Shown one piece after another: positions 16,514 through 26,340 of a DNA stretch of 64,000 bases. The DNA comes from Lysobacter silvisoli (GTDB lineage: Bacteria; Pseudomonadota; Gammaproteobacteria; Xanthomonadales; Xanthomonadaceae): assembly GCF_003382365.1 (NCBI RefSeq), contig NZ_QTSU01000002.1, positions 186,001 to 250,000 on the forward strand. The letters are read 5' to 3'. The notes under the pieces are model-generated. The model saw only the letters and a list, made by a program, of their open reading frames with translations. It was not told where the DNA came from and did no database searches. The translations under genes and the position numbers were made by a program. Each line of letters opens with the position of its first letter. The first letter of the stretch is position 1.

Positions 16514-17517
16514 TTGTGTTCCGTGGCGTAGACCGAGGCCGACTCGTGCAGGCGTTCGTGCGGGCCGGCGCCGCCGTCGTGCACCGCATAGACGAAGCCC
16601 TGATGGAGCGCGTAGGCGCCGACTTCGCCGTGCTTGTTCAAGGCCAGAAAGCACACCTGCAGCTGCTTGCTCGCTTCGGGGCGCTTGCGCACCACGCGCT
16701 CGATCGCCTCGCGGCAGGCCTGGCCCGGCGAGCGGCCCTGGCGCATCAGTTCCACCACCAGGAAGCTGGCGGCGTTGCGCACCATCTCCTCGCCGACGCC
16801 CGAGGCGGTGGCCGCGCCGGCCTCGTTGTCCACGTACAGGCCGGCGCCGACGATGGGGCTGTCGCCGACCCGGCCGTGCAGCTTCCAGGCCATGCCGCTG
16901 GTGGTGCAGGCGCCGGCGAGCTTGCCGTCGGCGCCGATCGCCAGAATGCCCAGGGTGTCGTGGTTGCTGGCGTCGCCCGGGCGCTGGCGGCGCTCGGCGT
17001 TGATCTGCGGTTGGTACTCGCTGGTCTTGAGCCATTCGCGCCAGGCCTTGCGCGCCTCATCGGTGAGCAGCGGCTGCTTGGGGAAGCCCTGGGCCGCGGC
17101 GAAGCGCTGCGCGCCCTCGCCCACCAGCATCACGTGCGGGGTCTTTTCCATCACCGCGCGCGCCACCGAGACCGGGTGCAGGATGTCCTCCAATGCCGCC
17201 ACCGCGCCGCAGCGGCCGTCGCCGTCCATGATGCTGGCGTCCAGGGTCAGCACGCCGTCGCGGTCGGGGTTGCCGCAGCGGCCGACCGTGGGATTGCACA
17301 GGTCGGCCTCGGCCCAGCGCGCGCCGGCTTCCACCGCGTCCAAGGCGCTACCGCCGCGCGCGAGCACCGGCCAGGCCGCGGCGTTGGCGCCCACGCCGAA
17401 ATCCCAGGTCGAGACCACTTTGGCGCCGCTGCCGGCGGCGGACAGCGCCGCGCGCGGCGCGGCCAGCGCGCCGGCGGCCAACAGCGAGGACTGGAGGAAG
17501 TGGCGGCGGCTGCTCAT
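16510..17517 (-). CDS. Glycosylasparaginase (N4-(beta-N-acetylglucosaminyl)-L-asparaginase), Tat-exported
   Basis: 335-residue N-terminal-nucleophile hydrolase that cleaves the GlcNAc-Asn bond left after N-glycan trimming, giving aspartate and GlcNAc-1-amine. The precursor carries a twin-arginine signal (SSRRHFLQSSLLAAGALAAP). The autocleavage/nucleophile site is HDTLGILAIG, where the Thr becomes the new N-terminus of the beta subunit. GRVGDSPIVGAGLYVDNEAG and ATASGVGEEMVRNAAS are family hallmarks. The start at 17517 is the ATG beginning the Tat motif. A longer frame with ATG at 17565 adds a non-signal stretch. The presence of this enzyme is the strongest evidence that the locus targets N-linked glycopeptides. 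Confidence 0.92.
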   Translation of the reverse strand: MSSRRHFLQSSLLAAGALAAPRAALSAAGSGAKVVSTWDFGVGANAAAWPVLARGGSALDAVEAGARWAEADLCNPTVGRCGNPDRDGVLTLDASIMDGDGRCGAVAALEDILHPVSVARAVMEKTPHVMLVGEGAQRFAAAQGFPKQPLLTDEARKAWREWLKTSEYQPQINAERRQRPGDASNHDTLGILAIGADGKLAGACTTSGMAWKLHGRVGDSPIVGAGLYVDNEAGAATASGVGEEMVRNAASFLVVELMRQGRSPGQACREAIERVVRKRPEASKQLQVCFLALNKHGEVGAYALHQGFVYAVHDGGAGPHERLHESASVYATEHK

Positions 17518-17586
17518 GACGTGGTCTCTCGATAGCGAAAGGGACGAAGCGAACAGCGATTGCATCGGCGAGCGCGCAGCGCGGGC

Positions 17587-18576
17587 TCAGGCGGCGGCGT
17601 AACGCTCCAGATAGCAGGCCGCCGCGCCGAGCAGGCCGAGCTGGCCGTGCTCGACCAGCCGCACCGGCGTGCGCGCCATCAGTTCGGCGAACACGCCCTT
17701 GTTGACGAATCGCGCGGCGAAATCGCTGGCCAGCAGCAAGGGCACGATCTGCGCGGGAATGCCGCCGGCCAGGTACACCGACTGCGCGCCGAAGGTCACC
17801 GCCAGGTCGCCGGCCAGGCTGCCGAGCATGGCGCAGAAGATCGCCACGGTTTCCGCCGCCTGCGCATCGTCGCCGCGCTGCGCGGCGGCGGTGATCGCCG
17901 CCGGCGTGTCCAGGCGCGGCGCCACCGCGTCCAGCTCGCACAGCGCCTGGTAGGTGTGGACCAGGCCGGGGCCGGACAGCACGCGTTCGTTGTCCACGTG
18001 CGGCCAGCGCCGCAGCAGCAGGCGCAGCAGGTCCAGCTCGCGCGGCGTGCCCGCGGCCAGCGCGGCATGGCCGGCTTCGCTGGCTAGCACGCGCGCCGGG
18101 GTGCCGGGCACGTACAGCGCGGCGCCGAAGCCGGTGCCCGGCCCCAGCACCAGCGCCGGTCCGTCGGTGACGGCGTCGCCGCCGCAGACCTGGGTCATGC
18201 CTGAAGCGTCGATGCGCGGCACCGCGTAGGCCACCGCTTCGAAATCGTTGATCAGCGCCAGGCGCTCGCGCCCGGCTTCGACCCGGGTGCGTTCCAGCGA
18301 CACCGGCCAGGGCAGATTGCTGTTGACCAGGCGGTCGCCGTCCAGGCGCCCGGCGATGGCGACCACCGCATGCTCGGACGACAGCTGCGCCTCGGCAGCG
18401 AAGTCGCGCAGGATCGCCGCCAGACTAGGCGCCTGGGCGCAGGCGTACTGGCGAAAACGCACCACCGACAGCGCGCCGTCGTCGCCGACGCGCACATGTC
18501 CGACCCGTGCATGGGTGCCGCCGACATCGGCGGCGATCAGATCGCGCAGCCGCGCGCACTCGGGATCTACCGTCAT
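17587..18576 (-). CDS. glk: Glucokinase
   Basis: 329-residue ROK-unrelated bacterial glucokinase (Pfam Glucokinase type). The N-terminal phosphate loop is LIAADVGGTHARVG. Sugar-binding elements are LINDFEAVAYAVP and VLGPGTGFGAALYVPG, with EAGHAALAAG carrying the conserved Glu/His and VYLAGGIPAQIVP near the end. It phosphorylates glucose, and possibly another hexose from glycan breakdown, in the cytoplasm. It is the first gene of glk-aspG-cutC, with 69 nt to aspG. An in-frame ATG at 18699 would add 41 residues that look unlike the family, so 18576 is chosen. A 23-nt palindrome lies upstream. Confidence 0.87.
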   Translation of the reverse strand: MTVDPECARLRDLIAADVGGTHARVGHVRVGDDGALSVVRFRQYACAQAPSLAAILRDFAAEAQLSSEHAVVAIAGRLDGDRLVNSNLPWPVSLERTRVEAGRERLALINDFEAVAYAVPRIDASGMTQVCGGDAVTDGPALVLGPGTGFGAALYVPGTPARVLASEAGHAALAAGTPRELDLLRLLLRRWPHVDNERVLSGPGLVHTYQALCELDAVAPRLDTPAAITAAAQRGDDAQAAETVAIFCAMLGSLAGDLAVTFGAQSVYLAGGIPAQIVPLLLASDFAARFVNKGVFAELMARTPVRLVEHGQLGLLGAAACYLERYAAA

Positions 18577-18744
18577 AACCGACAAGCATGTCAGGTCCGA
18601 CGGCTGCGCCGCTAGCGCGGCTTGGCCGCGGCGGCGCATTGGGGCGTCGATGGCGGCCGGCGCGAGGCGGGTGGCGGCGCTGGAACGGGCGGCGGGCATG
18701 GCCGGTTTCCGGTGGGGTCGCGGCGATTATCGATCAAGTCGCGG

Positions 18745-18767
18745 CGCTTTTGTATCGATCAAAAGCG
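18745..18767. promoter_or_regulatory. Palindromic operator candidate upstream of glk operon
   Basis: Perfect 8-nt arms CGCTTTTG and CAAAAGCG around a TATCGAT centre, about 170 nt upstream of the glk start. A second TTATCGATCAAG copy lies at 18727-18738. The shape fits a LacI-family operator, and the regulator at 6467-7516 is the obvious candidate, though unproven. Confidence 0.5.
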
Positions 18768-18871
18768 GCCAAATTCGCGATTTTGAGAATTCCTGATCCG
18801 TACATGCCGGTACGGATGGGGAAGGAGGGGGATTGCTCTGGGACTGGGAGCTAAGCGAAGCAACGGCAACG

Positions 18872-18969
18872 GCAAATCCCCCTAGCCCCTTTTGCAAAGG
18901 GGGGAGCGGCGAAAGGCCGCGCCAGCTTTGGGTTCCCCCCTTTGCAAAAGGGGGTTAGGGGGGATTTGC
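18872..18969. repeat. Large imperfect inverted repeat, REP/MITE-like
   Basis: The left arm (18872-18905) begins GCAAATCCCCCTAGCCCC and the right arm (18933-18969) ends GGGGGTTAGGGGGGATTTGC. Each arm contains the inner core TTTGCAAA flanked by G or C runs, so each arm can also fold on itself. A 27-nt spacer separates the arms. It abuts the recG stop. Terminal symmetry and lack of coding potential fit a dispersed noncoding palindromic element that may also end recG transcripts. Confidence 0.7.
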
Positions 18970-18981
18970 TCTGGCTCTCTC

Positions 18982-21099
<2,118 letters not shown>

Positions 21100-21166
21100 G
21101 GCGCCAAGGATAAGGCCGCGCGTGCGAACTGGCGAACCGCAGCGGCGCGGCGTGCGTGTGGGCACG

Positions 21167-21193
21167 AAAAAAGAAGGCCCGCCGTAGCGGGCC
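21167..21193 (-). terminator. Rho-independent terminator after the second receptor operon
   Basis: Stem GGCCCGC / GCGGGCC (21176-21182 and 21187-21193) with a 4-nt loop. On the minus strand it is followed by CTTCTTTTTTCG. It sits 38 nt past the receptor stop and in front of recG, separating the two transcription units. Confidence 0.85.
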
Positions 21194-21230
21194 CCAGCCT
21201 TGGCCGTCGAGATACGGGGCTTCGCCCGGC

Positions 21231-23654
21231 CTAGAACTTGGCGTTGAACTCCACGCCGTAGGTGCGCGGATCGGTGACGCGCGCGCCGACGGTGCCGAGC
21301 ACGGTCTTGCCGTAGGTGCCCAAGGAATTGATGTACTGATTGTCGAAGACGTTGTTGCCGAACAGCGCCAGGCCCCAGTGGCCGTTGGGCGCGGTCCAGG
21401 CCAGACGCAGGTCGGTGCGGTTGCGCGATTCGCCCAGCTGCAGCGCCGGGCTCGGGCCGCAGGTGCTCTGCGCCTGCGACTCGGCGTTGCAGCGCTGCTT
21501 GCTGCGGTAGGCGTGGCGCAGCGAGAAACGCAGGTCGCCGTGTTCCTGCAGGTTCCACTGGTAGTTCATGCCGCCGGCCAGGAACCAGTGCGGCACGCCG
21601 GTGGGCTTGCCGCTCAGGTCCACGCCGTTGGTGGACTGGTAGTTCTTGTAGGTGGCGTCGATGAAGGCGGCGTTGAAGTCCAGGCCCAGCCCGTCGGTGA
21701 CCTGCCAGCGCGCGTCGAAGTCCACGCCGTAGGCTTCCATGTCCGAGGTATCGACCACGAAGCGCGGAATGGTGGTGCTCATGTCCAGCACCACCGCCTG
21801 GCGGTTGTCGTAGACGTAGTAGTAGGCCGACAGGTTGTACTGCAGGCGGTGCTCGGGGAAGGACTGCTTGAGGCCGAACTCCAGGTTCCACACGTCTTCG
21901 TTGTCGAAGCGGCTGCCGATCTGCAGCGAGTTGAAACCGCCGGCCTTGTAGCCCTTGGCCAGCGAGGCGTAGCCCATGGTGTTGTCGTTGAAGTGGTAGT
22001 CGGCGACGAAACGCGGACTCACGTCGCTCCAGGAGCGCTTGGCGCGGTTGGTCACGCCCTTGTTGAGCATGGCCGGCGGATCGATGAAGGCCACGTCGAA
22101 GACGAAGGTGTCGCGCGGGATGCCGGCCAGGGCGAAGAAGCCCATCGCCTCGAGCTGATCCAGCGCCGCGTCCAGGGTCGGCGCCGAGCGCGGGTTGTTG
22201 AGCCAGGTGAAGTCCTTCTCGTCGCGGGTGTAGCGCAGGCCGAAGGTCAGGTTGAGCTTGTCGGTGGCGTGCCAGATCACGTCGCCGAACACCGCGTAGG
22301 ACTGGGTTTCCAGGGTGTTGACGAACTTCTCGTTCCAGCGGTGGCCGCGCAGGCGGATCGGGATGCCGAACGCCGCCAGCTGCTGGTCGACGTAGCCGAA
22401 CAGATAGCCGGTGGGCGTGGGCGCCATGCCCAGGTTGCGCACGATGGTGTCCACCGAATCGGTCAGCGCGTTGACCTCGCTGGTCTGATCGGCCTCTTCC
22501 TTGAAGTAGCTGGCGCCGGCGACCCAGTCGATGCGGTCGGTGCTGCCGGCGAACTTGAATTCCTGGTAGACGCTCTCGTTGCTCTCGGTGTTGGTCGAGT
22601 CGACGTAGAGGTAGTTGCGGTCGGTGCCGTCCTCTTCGACCCGGTTGACCGAGTCGTAGTCGCGCCAGGAAGTGGTCGCGGTCAGCGAGCCCCAGTCGAA
22701 GGCGTGATCGACGATCAGGGTCACGCCGTCGAAGCGGCGCGATTCCTCGTTGCCTTCGGCGTCGGAGGCGGTGGGCACCTTGCGCGGGTCCAGGTAGCCC
22801 AACTCGTCCACCGGCAGGGTCGGCAGGCCCGGGCGCGGCGGCAGCGGCACGATGCCGGTGGTGGCCTGGCCGAGCTGGTCCAGGTTCTCGTGGTCCCAGC
22901 TCAGGGTGGCGGTGGTGCGCTCGCCCAGACCGAGCCGGAACGCGGCGCGCGTGGCCCAGTTGTTCTCCGGGTTGAGGTCGCGGCCGTTGTTGGCGTCCTG
23001 GATCCAGCCGTCGCTGTGGTTGAACAGCGCGTTGATGCGCAGCGCGGCGTCCTCGCCGGTGGGCAGGTTGACCATGGCATCGGCGTAGACGCGGCCCTCG
23101 TTGCCCAGGCGCAGGCGCGCGGCGGCCTCGGTGTCGTTGCCGGGCTTGCGGGTGATGATCGACACCGCGCCGGCGGCGGTGTTGCGGCCGAACAGCGTGC
23201 CCTGCGGGCCCTTGAGGATTTCGATACGCTCCACGTCGGTGAAGGGCAGCAGCACGCCGCCGCCGCGGCCGGCGTAGACGCCGTCGACGTAGATGCCCAC
23301 GGCCGGGTCGGTGCCGATGCCGAAGTCGTCGGTGCTGATGCCGCGCAACTCGAAGCTGGGCTGGGTCGGCTGCTGGCTGTTGACCACCAGGCCCGGCACG
23401 AAGCTGTCGAGGTCGCCCAGGTCCTTGGCGGCGACGTCGTCGATGAGCTGGTCGCTCACCACCTGCAAGGCGATGGGCACGTCCTGCAGCTCCTGCTCGC
23501 GGCTCTGCGCGGTGACGGTGATGGCATCCAGGTCCTTGGCCTCGGCGCGCGGCGCCTCGGCGGTCTGCGCCAGAGCCGGCAGGGCCAGCGTGAGCGCGGC
23601 GCCGCCGCAGAGCGCGGCGATGGCGGTGACCAGCTTGTGTTTACGCAAGAGCAT
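21231..23654 (-). CDS. TonB-dependent receptor (ligand unknown)
   Basis: 807-residue outer-membrane receptor. Signal peptide KLVTAIAALCGGAALTLALP is followed by the TonB-box-like LDAITVTAQSREQELQDVPI. The plug has SFELRGISTDDFG, GIYVDGVYAGRG and VERIEILKGPQGTLFGRN, then a 22-strand type barrel ending in YGVEFNAKF with the C-terminal Phe needed for assembly. The plug style is that of the FpvA/CirA-like and steroid- or siderophore-type receptors rather than the oligosaccharide class. It is the last gene of a minus-strand set with a beta-helix lipoprotein and a diheme lipoprotein. 91 nt separate it from the latter, so a shared transcript is likely. The ATG at 23654 starts the signal peptide. Confidence 0.9.
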   Translation of the reverse strand: MLLRKHKLVTAIAALCGGAALTLALPALAQTAEAPRAEAKDLDAITVTAQSREQELQDVPIALQVVSDQLIDDVAAKDLGDLDSFVPGLVVNSQQPTQPSFELRGISTDDFGIGTDPAVGIYVDGVYAGRGGGVLLPFTDVERIEILKGPQGTLFGRNTAAGAVSIITRKPGNDTEAAARLRLGNEGRVYADAMVNLPTGEDAALRINALFNHSDGWIQDANNGRDLNPENNWATRAAFRLGLGERTTATLSWDHENLDQLGQATTGIVPLPPRPGLPTLPVDELGYLDPRKVPTASDAEGNEESRRFDGVTLIVDHAFDWGSLTATTSWRDYDSVNRVEEDGTDRNYLYVDSTNTESNESVYQEFKFAGSTDRIDWVAGASYFKEEADQTSEVNALTDSVDTIVRNLGMAPTPTGYLFGYVDQQLAAFGIPIRLRGHRWNEKFVNTLETQSYAVFGDVIWHATDKLNLTFGLRYTRDEKDFTWLNNPRSAPTLDAALDQLEAMGFFALAGIPRDTFVFDVAFIDPPAMLNKGVTNRAKRSWSDVSPRFVADYHFNDNTMGYASLAKGYKAGGFNSLQIGSRFDNEDVWNLEFGLKQSFPEHRLQYNLSAYYYVYDNRQAVVLDMSTTIPRFVVDTSDMEAYGVDFDARWQVTDGLGLDFNAAFIDATYKNYQSTNGVDLSGKPTGVPHWFLAGGMNYQWNLQEHGDLRFSLRHAYRSKQRCNAESQAQSTCGPSPALQLGESRNRTDLRLAWTAPNGHWGLALFGNNVFDNQYINSLGTYGKTVLGTVGARVTDPRTYGVEFNAKF

Positions 23655-23745
23655 TACGGGTACTCCTTGAACGCCCGGTTTCGATGCAGGCAACGCGTTC
23701 CCCCGAACGCCCGTCGCCCTCCCCACGCGGCGCGCCGTTGCCGGC

Positions 23746-24939
23746 TCAGCCGCAATCTCCCTGCTGCGCCGCGATCCATTCGCGGATCAGCGCCACGCCT
23801 TCGCTGTGCACGACGCTGCGGCCCACCTCCGGCATCATCGCCGACGGGTCCACGCTGTCCATGCGGTACACCAGTATCGAGGCCTCCGGATCGCCGGGCA
23901 CGATGTCGTGCCGGCGGTCGCCGGTGCCCTTGCCCGCGGCGATCGGCAGCTTGCAGCGGCCCAGGCGCAGCGGTTCCTGCGTGGCCGCGTCCAGCCACAG
24001 GCCGGAGGTATTGCCCGGTCCCTTGGGGCTGTGGCAATGGCCGCAGTTGATGTCCAGGTAGGCGCGCGCGCGCGCGTCCAGGCTGGCGCGCGCGGCGTCG
24101 CGCCAGTCGGCCGCGTGCGGCGCATCCGCCGCGGCCGGCGCGCCTTGCAGATAGCCGGCCTGCTGCCAGCGCGCGAACTGGTGGGCGCGGCCGTCGGCAT
24201 ACGCGTAGTCGCGATTGAGGTGGCGCGCTTTCGGCCCGATGGGCTGCAGCGCCTTGCTCTTGATGTCGGTGCCGTGGCAACCGCCGCACTGGTTCTGGTC
24301 GGGCACCTGATAGGTCGCCGCTTCGTCGCGGCCCTGGCCGTCGCGCAGGGTCAGCGAGATCAGCTCGCCGCCGCGCATCAGCCGCGCCTGGGTCTGCTCG
24401 GCGTTCCAGACGTAGGGCAGCGCGATCCAGCCTTCGGCGCGGCGCACCAGCAATCGGGTTTCGATCAGGCGCACGCGCTTGAGATCGAGCGCGCCCTCGG
24501 CGAAGTCGGCTTGGTCGTCGCTGCGCGCGACCACGTCGCCGTCCGCTCCCACGGCGCGCGGGTAGTAGAAGGTCTTGCTCAGCACCGTGCCGACCGGGAA
24601 GTCGAACGCGTTCTGCGCGTCGTACCGCGCGGCGCTGCCCTTGGGCATCCACACCGTACGCAGCTTGTGCGCGTAGTCGGTGAACAGTGCGCTGTTGAGG
24701 CCGTAGGGCAGCACGCCGGCGTTCAAGCGCAGCCGCCCGTCCGCCACCTGCATCAGGCCCCAGTCGCTGAGCAGCGGCGGTTGGCCTTGATCGTGAAAGC
24801 GCACCTGCGCCGGCCAGGCGACCGCGGCTGGCGCGGCCGCGCCGCCCGCTGACGGCGGCGGCGCGCGCTCGCACGCGGCCAGCATCAGCGCGAGCAATGC
24901 CAAACCCCATGACGCACTGCGCTTACCCACTCCCGGCAT
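23746..24939 (-). CDS. Diheme c-type cytochrome-like lipoprotein (SO2930/HNE_0200 family)
   Basis: 397 residues. An N-terminal lipobox LMLAAC gives a lipoprotein anchored at Cys 23. Two heme-c attachment motifs are visible: CGGCH near residue 218 and CGHCH near residue 300. A DPSAMMPEVG stretch may supply a Met axial ligand. YGLNSALFTDYAHKLRTVW near residue 80 is typical of this family of unknown function, known from Shewanella, Myxococcus and Hyphomonas, where it sits beside the beta-helix family exactly as here. The beta-helix gene stops 4 nt upstream of its ATG. It is probably a redox or electron-transfer component at the outer membrane. The substrate is unknown. Confidence 0.82.
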   Translation of the reverse strand: MPGVGKRSASWGLALLALMLAACERAPPPSAGGAAAPAAVAWPAQVRFHDQGQPPLLSDWGLMQVADGRLRLNAGVLPYGLNSALFTDYAHKLRTVWMPKGSAARYDAQNAFDFPVGTVLSKTFYYPRAVGADGDVVARSDDQADFAEGALDLKRVRLIETRLLVRRAEGWIALPYVWNAEQTQARLMRGGELISLTLRDGQGRDEAATYQVPDQNQCGGCHGTDIKSKALQPIGPKARHLNRDYAYADGRAHQFARWQQAGYLQGAPAAADAPHAADWRDAARASLDARARAYLDINCGHCHSPKGPGNTSGLWLDAATQEPLRLGRCKLPIAAGKGTGDRRHDIVPGDPEASILVYRMDSVDPSAMMPEVGRSVVHSEGVALIREWIAAQQGDCG

Positions 24940-24943
24940 CGGT

Positions 24944-26173
24944 TCAGCCGCGCTTGAGGTCGATCGCCGGCAGCTTGGGCAGCGTGCAGGCGTAGGCGGC
25001 GGTGTCCTTGCTGGGGTTCTTGTAACCACCCGGGCCGTCGGCGTTGAGCACGCCGGACACGTCGTGCAGGCACAGCTGCGGATCGCCCGGCGGCGGCGCC
25101 TTGGGGTTGCGGTAGCCGTCCCAGAGCACGTCGGGCAGGCGGCCGCCGAGGCCGTAGCTGGCGACCTTCAGCGCCTTCAGGTCCAGGCCGTCGGGCGCGT
25201 CGCCGCCGCCGGACAAGCGGTTGCCGTAGACGTAGATGCGCTCGGGATAGGGATCGAAATCCTGCGCCGCCTGCTCGTCCTTGTAGCCGGTGGAATAGAC
25301 GCTGGAGATGATGATGTTGGTGGTGGCGTTGTCGCTGATGTCGTTATCGAAGATCTCGACGTCGTCGTTGGAGTTCACCACCACGCCGCTGCCGGCCGGC
25401 ACGCTGGCCACCGGCGTGCCCTTGGCGCCGAAGTTGGCGGTGTTGTTCTTGTAGACCTTGTTCTTGTACACCCGGATCGCGCCGCCCTGCTGCGACAGCG
25501 CCGGCATGTTGAACACCAGGATGCCGCCGGTGTTGTTGGTGGCGGTATTGCCGTAGACGTCGGCGTTGACGGTGTTCTCGATCTCGATGCCGGCCACGTT
25601 GAACTCGGCGCGGCTGTTGCGCACGATCACGTCGCGCGACTGGCCCACGTAGATGCCGGCGTCGGAGGCGCCGATGGCCACCGCGTTCTCGATCAGCACG
25701 TTGCGGGTCTTGACCGGGTACAGGCCGTAGGCGCCGTTCTTGGTGCTGGGCCCGCCGGTCCATTCCACGCGCACGTTGCGGATGGTGATGCGCTCGCCTT
25801 CATTGACCTTGAGCCCGTCGCCCTTGCTGTCCTCGATGGCGATGTTCTCGATGGTGAAGTCGCTGGCGTTGACCAGCAGGCCCTCGGCGCCGGCCTTCTG
25901 GCCCTTGAAGCTGAGCACCGACTTGTCCGGCCCGGCGCCGCGGATGGTCACCCCGTCCACGCGCAGGCTCAGGCTGCGGTCGAAGCTGTAGCGTCCCGGC
26001 GGCACCTCGATCACGTCGCCGGACTTGGCGTCGAGCAGACGCGTGCGCAGGGTGTCGGCGAAGGCCGGATCGCCGGCGGCGACCTGGGCGGTGGGCACGT
26101 GCTGCGGACCGGCGTCGCGGCCGCAGGCGGCCAGGGCGAACACGAGCGCGCAGGCCAGGGCTGATCGGATCAT
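24944..26173 (-). CDS. Parallel beta-helix repeat lipoprotein
   Basis: 409 residues with a lipoprotein signal MIRSALACALVFALAAC. From about residue 50 to 330 the sequence is a right-handed parallel beta-helix of short repeats (VDGVTIRGAG, SDFTIENIAI, GERITIRNVRV, TRNVLIENAV, SRDVIVRNSR and so on). This is the fold of pectate lyase-like and other polysaccharide-active or surface proteins. No pectate-lyase catalytic set is evident. It is paired with the diheme lipoprotein 4 nt downstream and lies head-to-head with an AraC regulator. The family is conserved but uncharacterised; binding or modification of a polymer or lipid is only a guess. Confidence 0.82.
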   Translation of the reverse strand: MIRSALACALVFALAACGRDAGPQHVPTAQVAAGDPAFADTLRTRLLDAKSGDVIEVPPGRYSFDRSLSLRVDGVTIRGAGPDKSVLSFKGQKAGAEGLLVNASDFTIENIAIEDSKGDGLKVNEGERITIRNVRVEWTGGPSTKNGAYGLYPVKTRNVLIENAVAIGASDAGIYVGQSRDVIVRNSRAEFNVAGIEIENTVNADVYGNTATNNTGGILVFNMPALSQQGGAIRVYKNKVYKNNTANFGAKGTPVASVPAGSGVVVNSNDDVEIFDNDISDNATTNIIISSVYSTGYKDEQAAQDFDPYPERIYVYGNRLSGGGDAPDGLDLKALKVASYGLGGRLPDVLWDGYRNPKAPPPGDPQLCLHDVSGVLNADGPGGYKNPSKDTAAYACTLPKLPAIDLKRG

Positions 26174-26340
26174 CGAGTCTCCCGCTCCTCAAAGTGCTGG
26201 AACGGCGCGCCGGCAGCGCGCCGCGGCGGGCTGCGTCCCCACGCGCACCGCCTGTGACCGAAGTCTTGAACAGGGCCCGCGTGCATCAGAGGGCGGTTGC
26301 GGCACACTAAGGGGGGATTACCGGCCAAGTTGCGAGCACG

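Larger units (their letters stand above)
18577..18981. other. Intergenic region between glk and recG
   Basis: 405 nt without a convincing gene. It holds an upstream in-frame extension of glk judged noncoding, the palindrome at 18745-18767, two ATCGATC motifs and the inverted repeat at 18872-18969. It serves as glk promoter region on its left and recG 3' flank on its right. Confidence 0.6.

Noticed and set aside
18577-18699. 41-residue N-terminal extension of glucokinase
   Set aside because: It resembles no family member and would place the phosphate loop too far from the N-terminus; ATG 18576 fits better.
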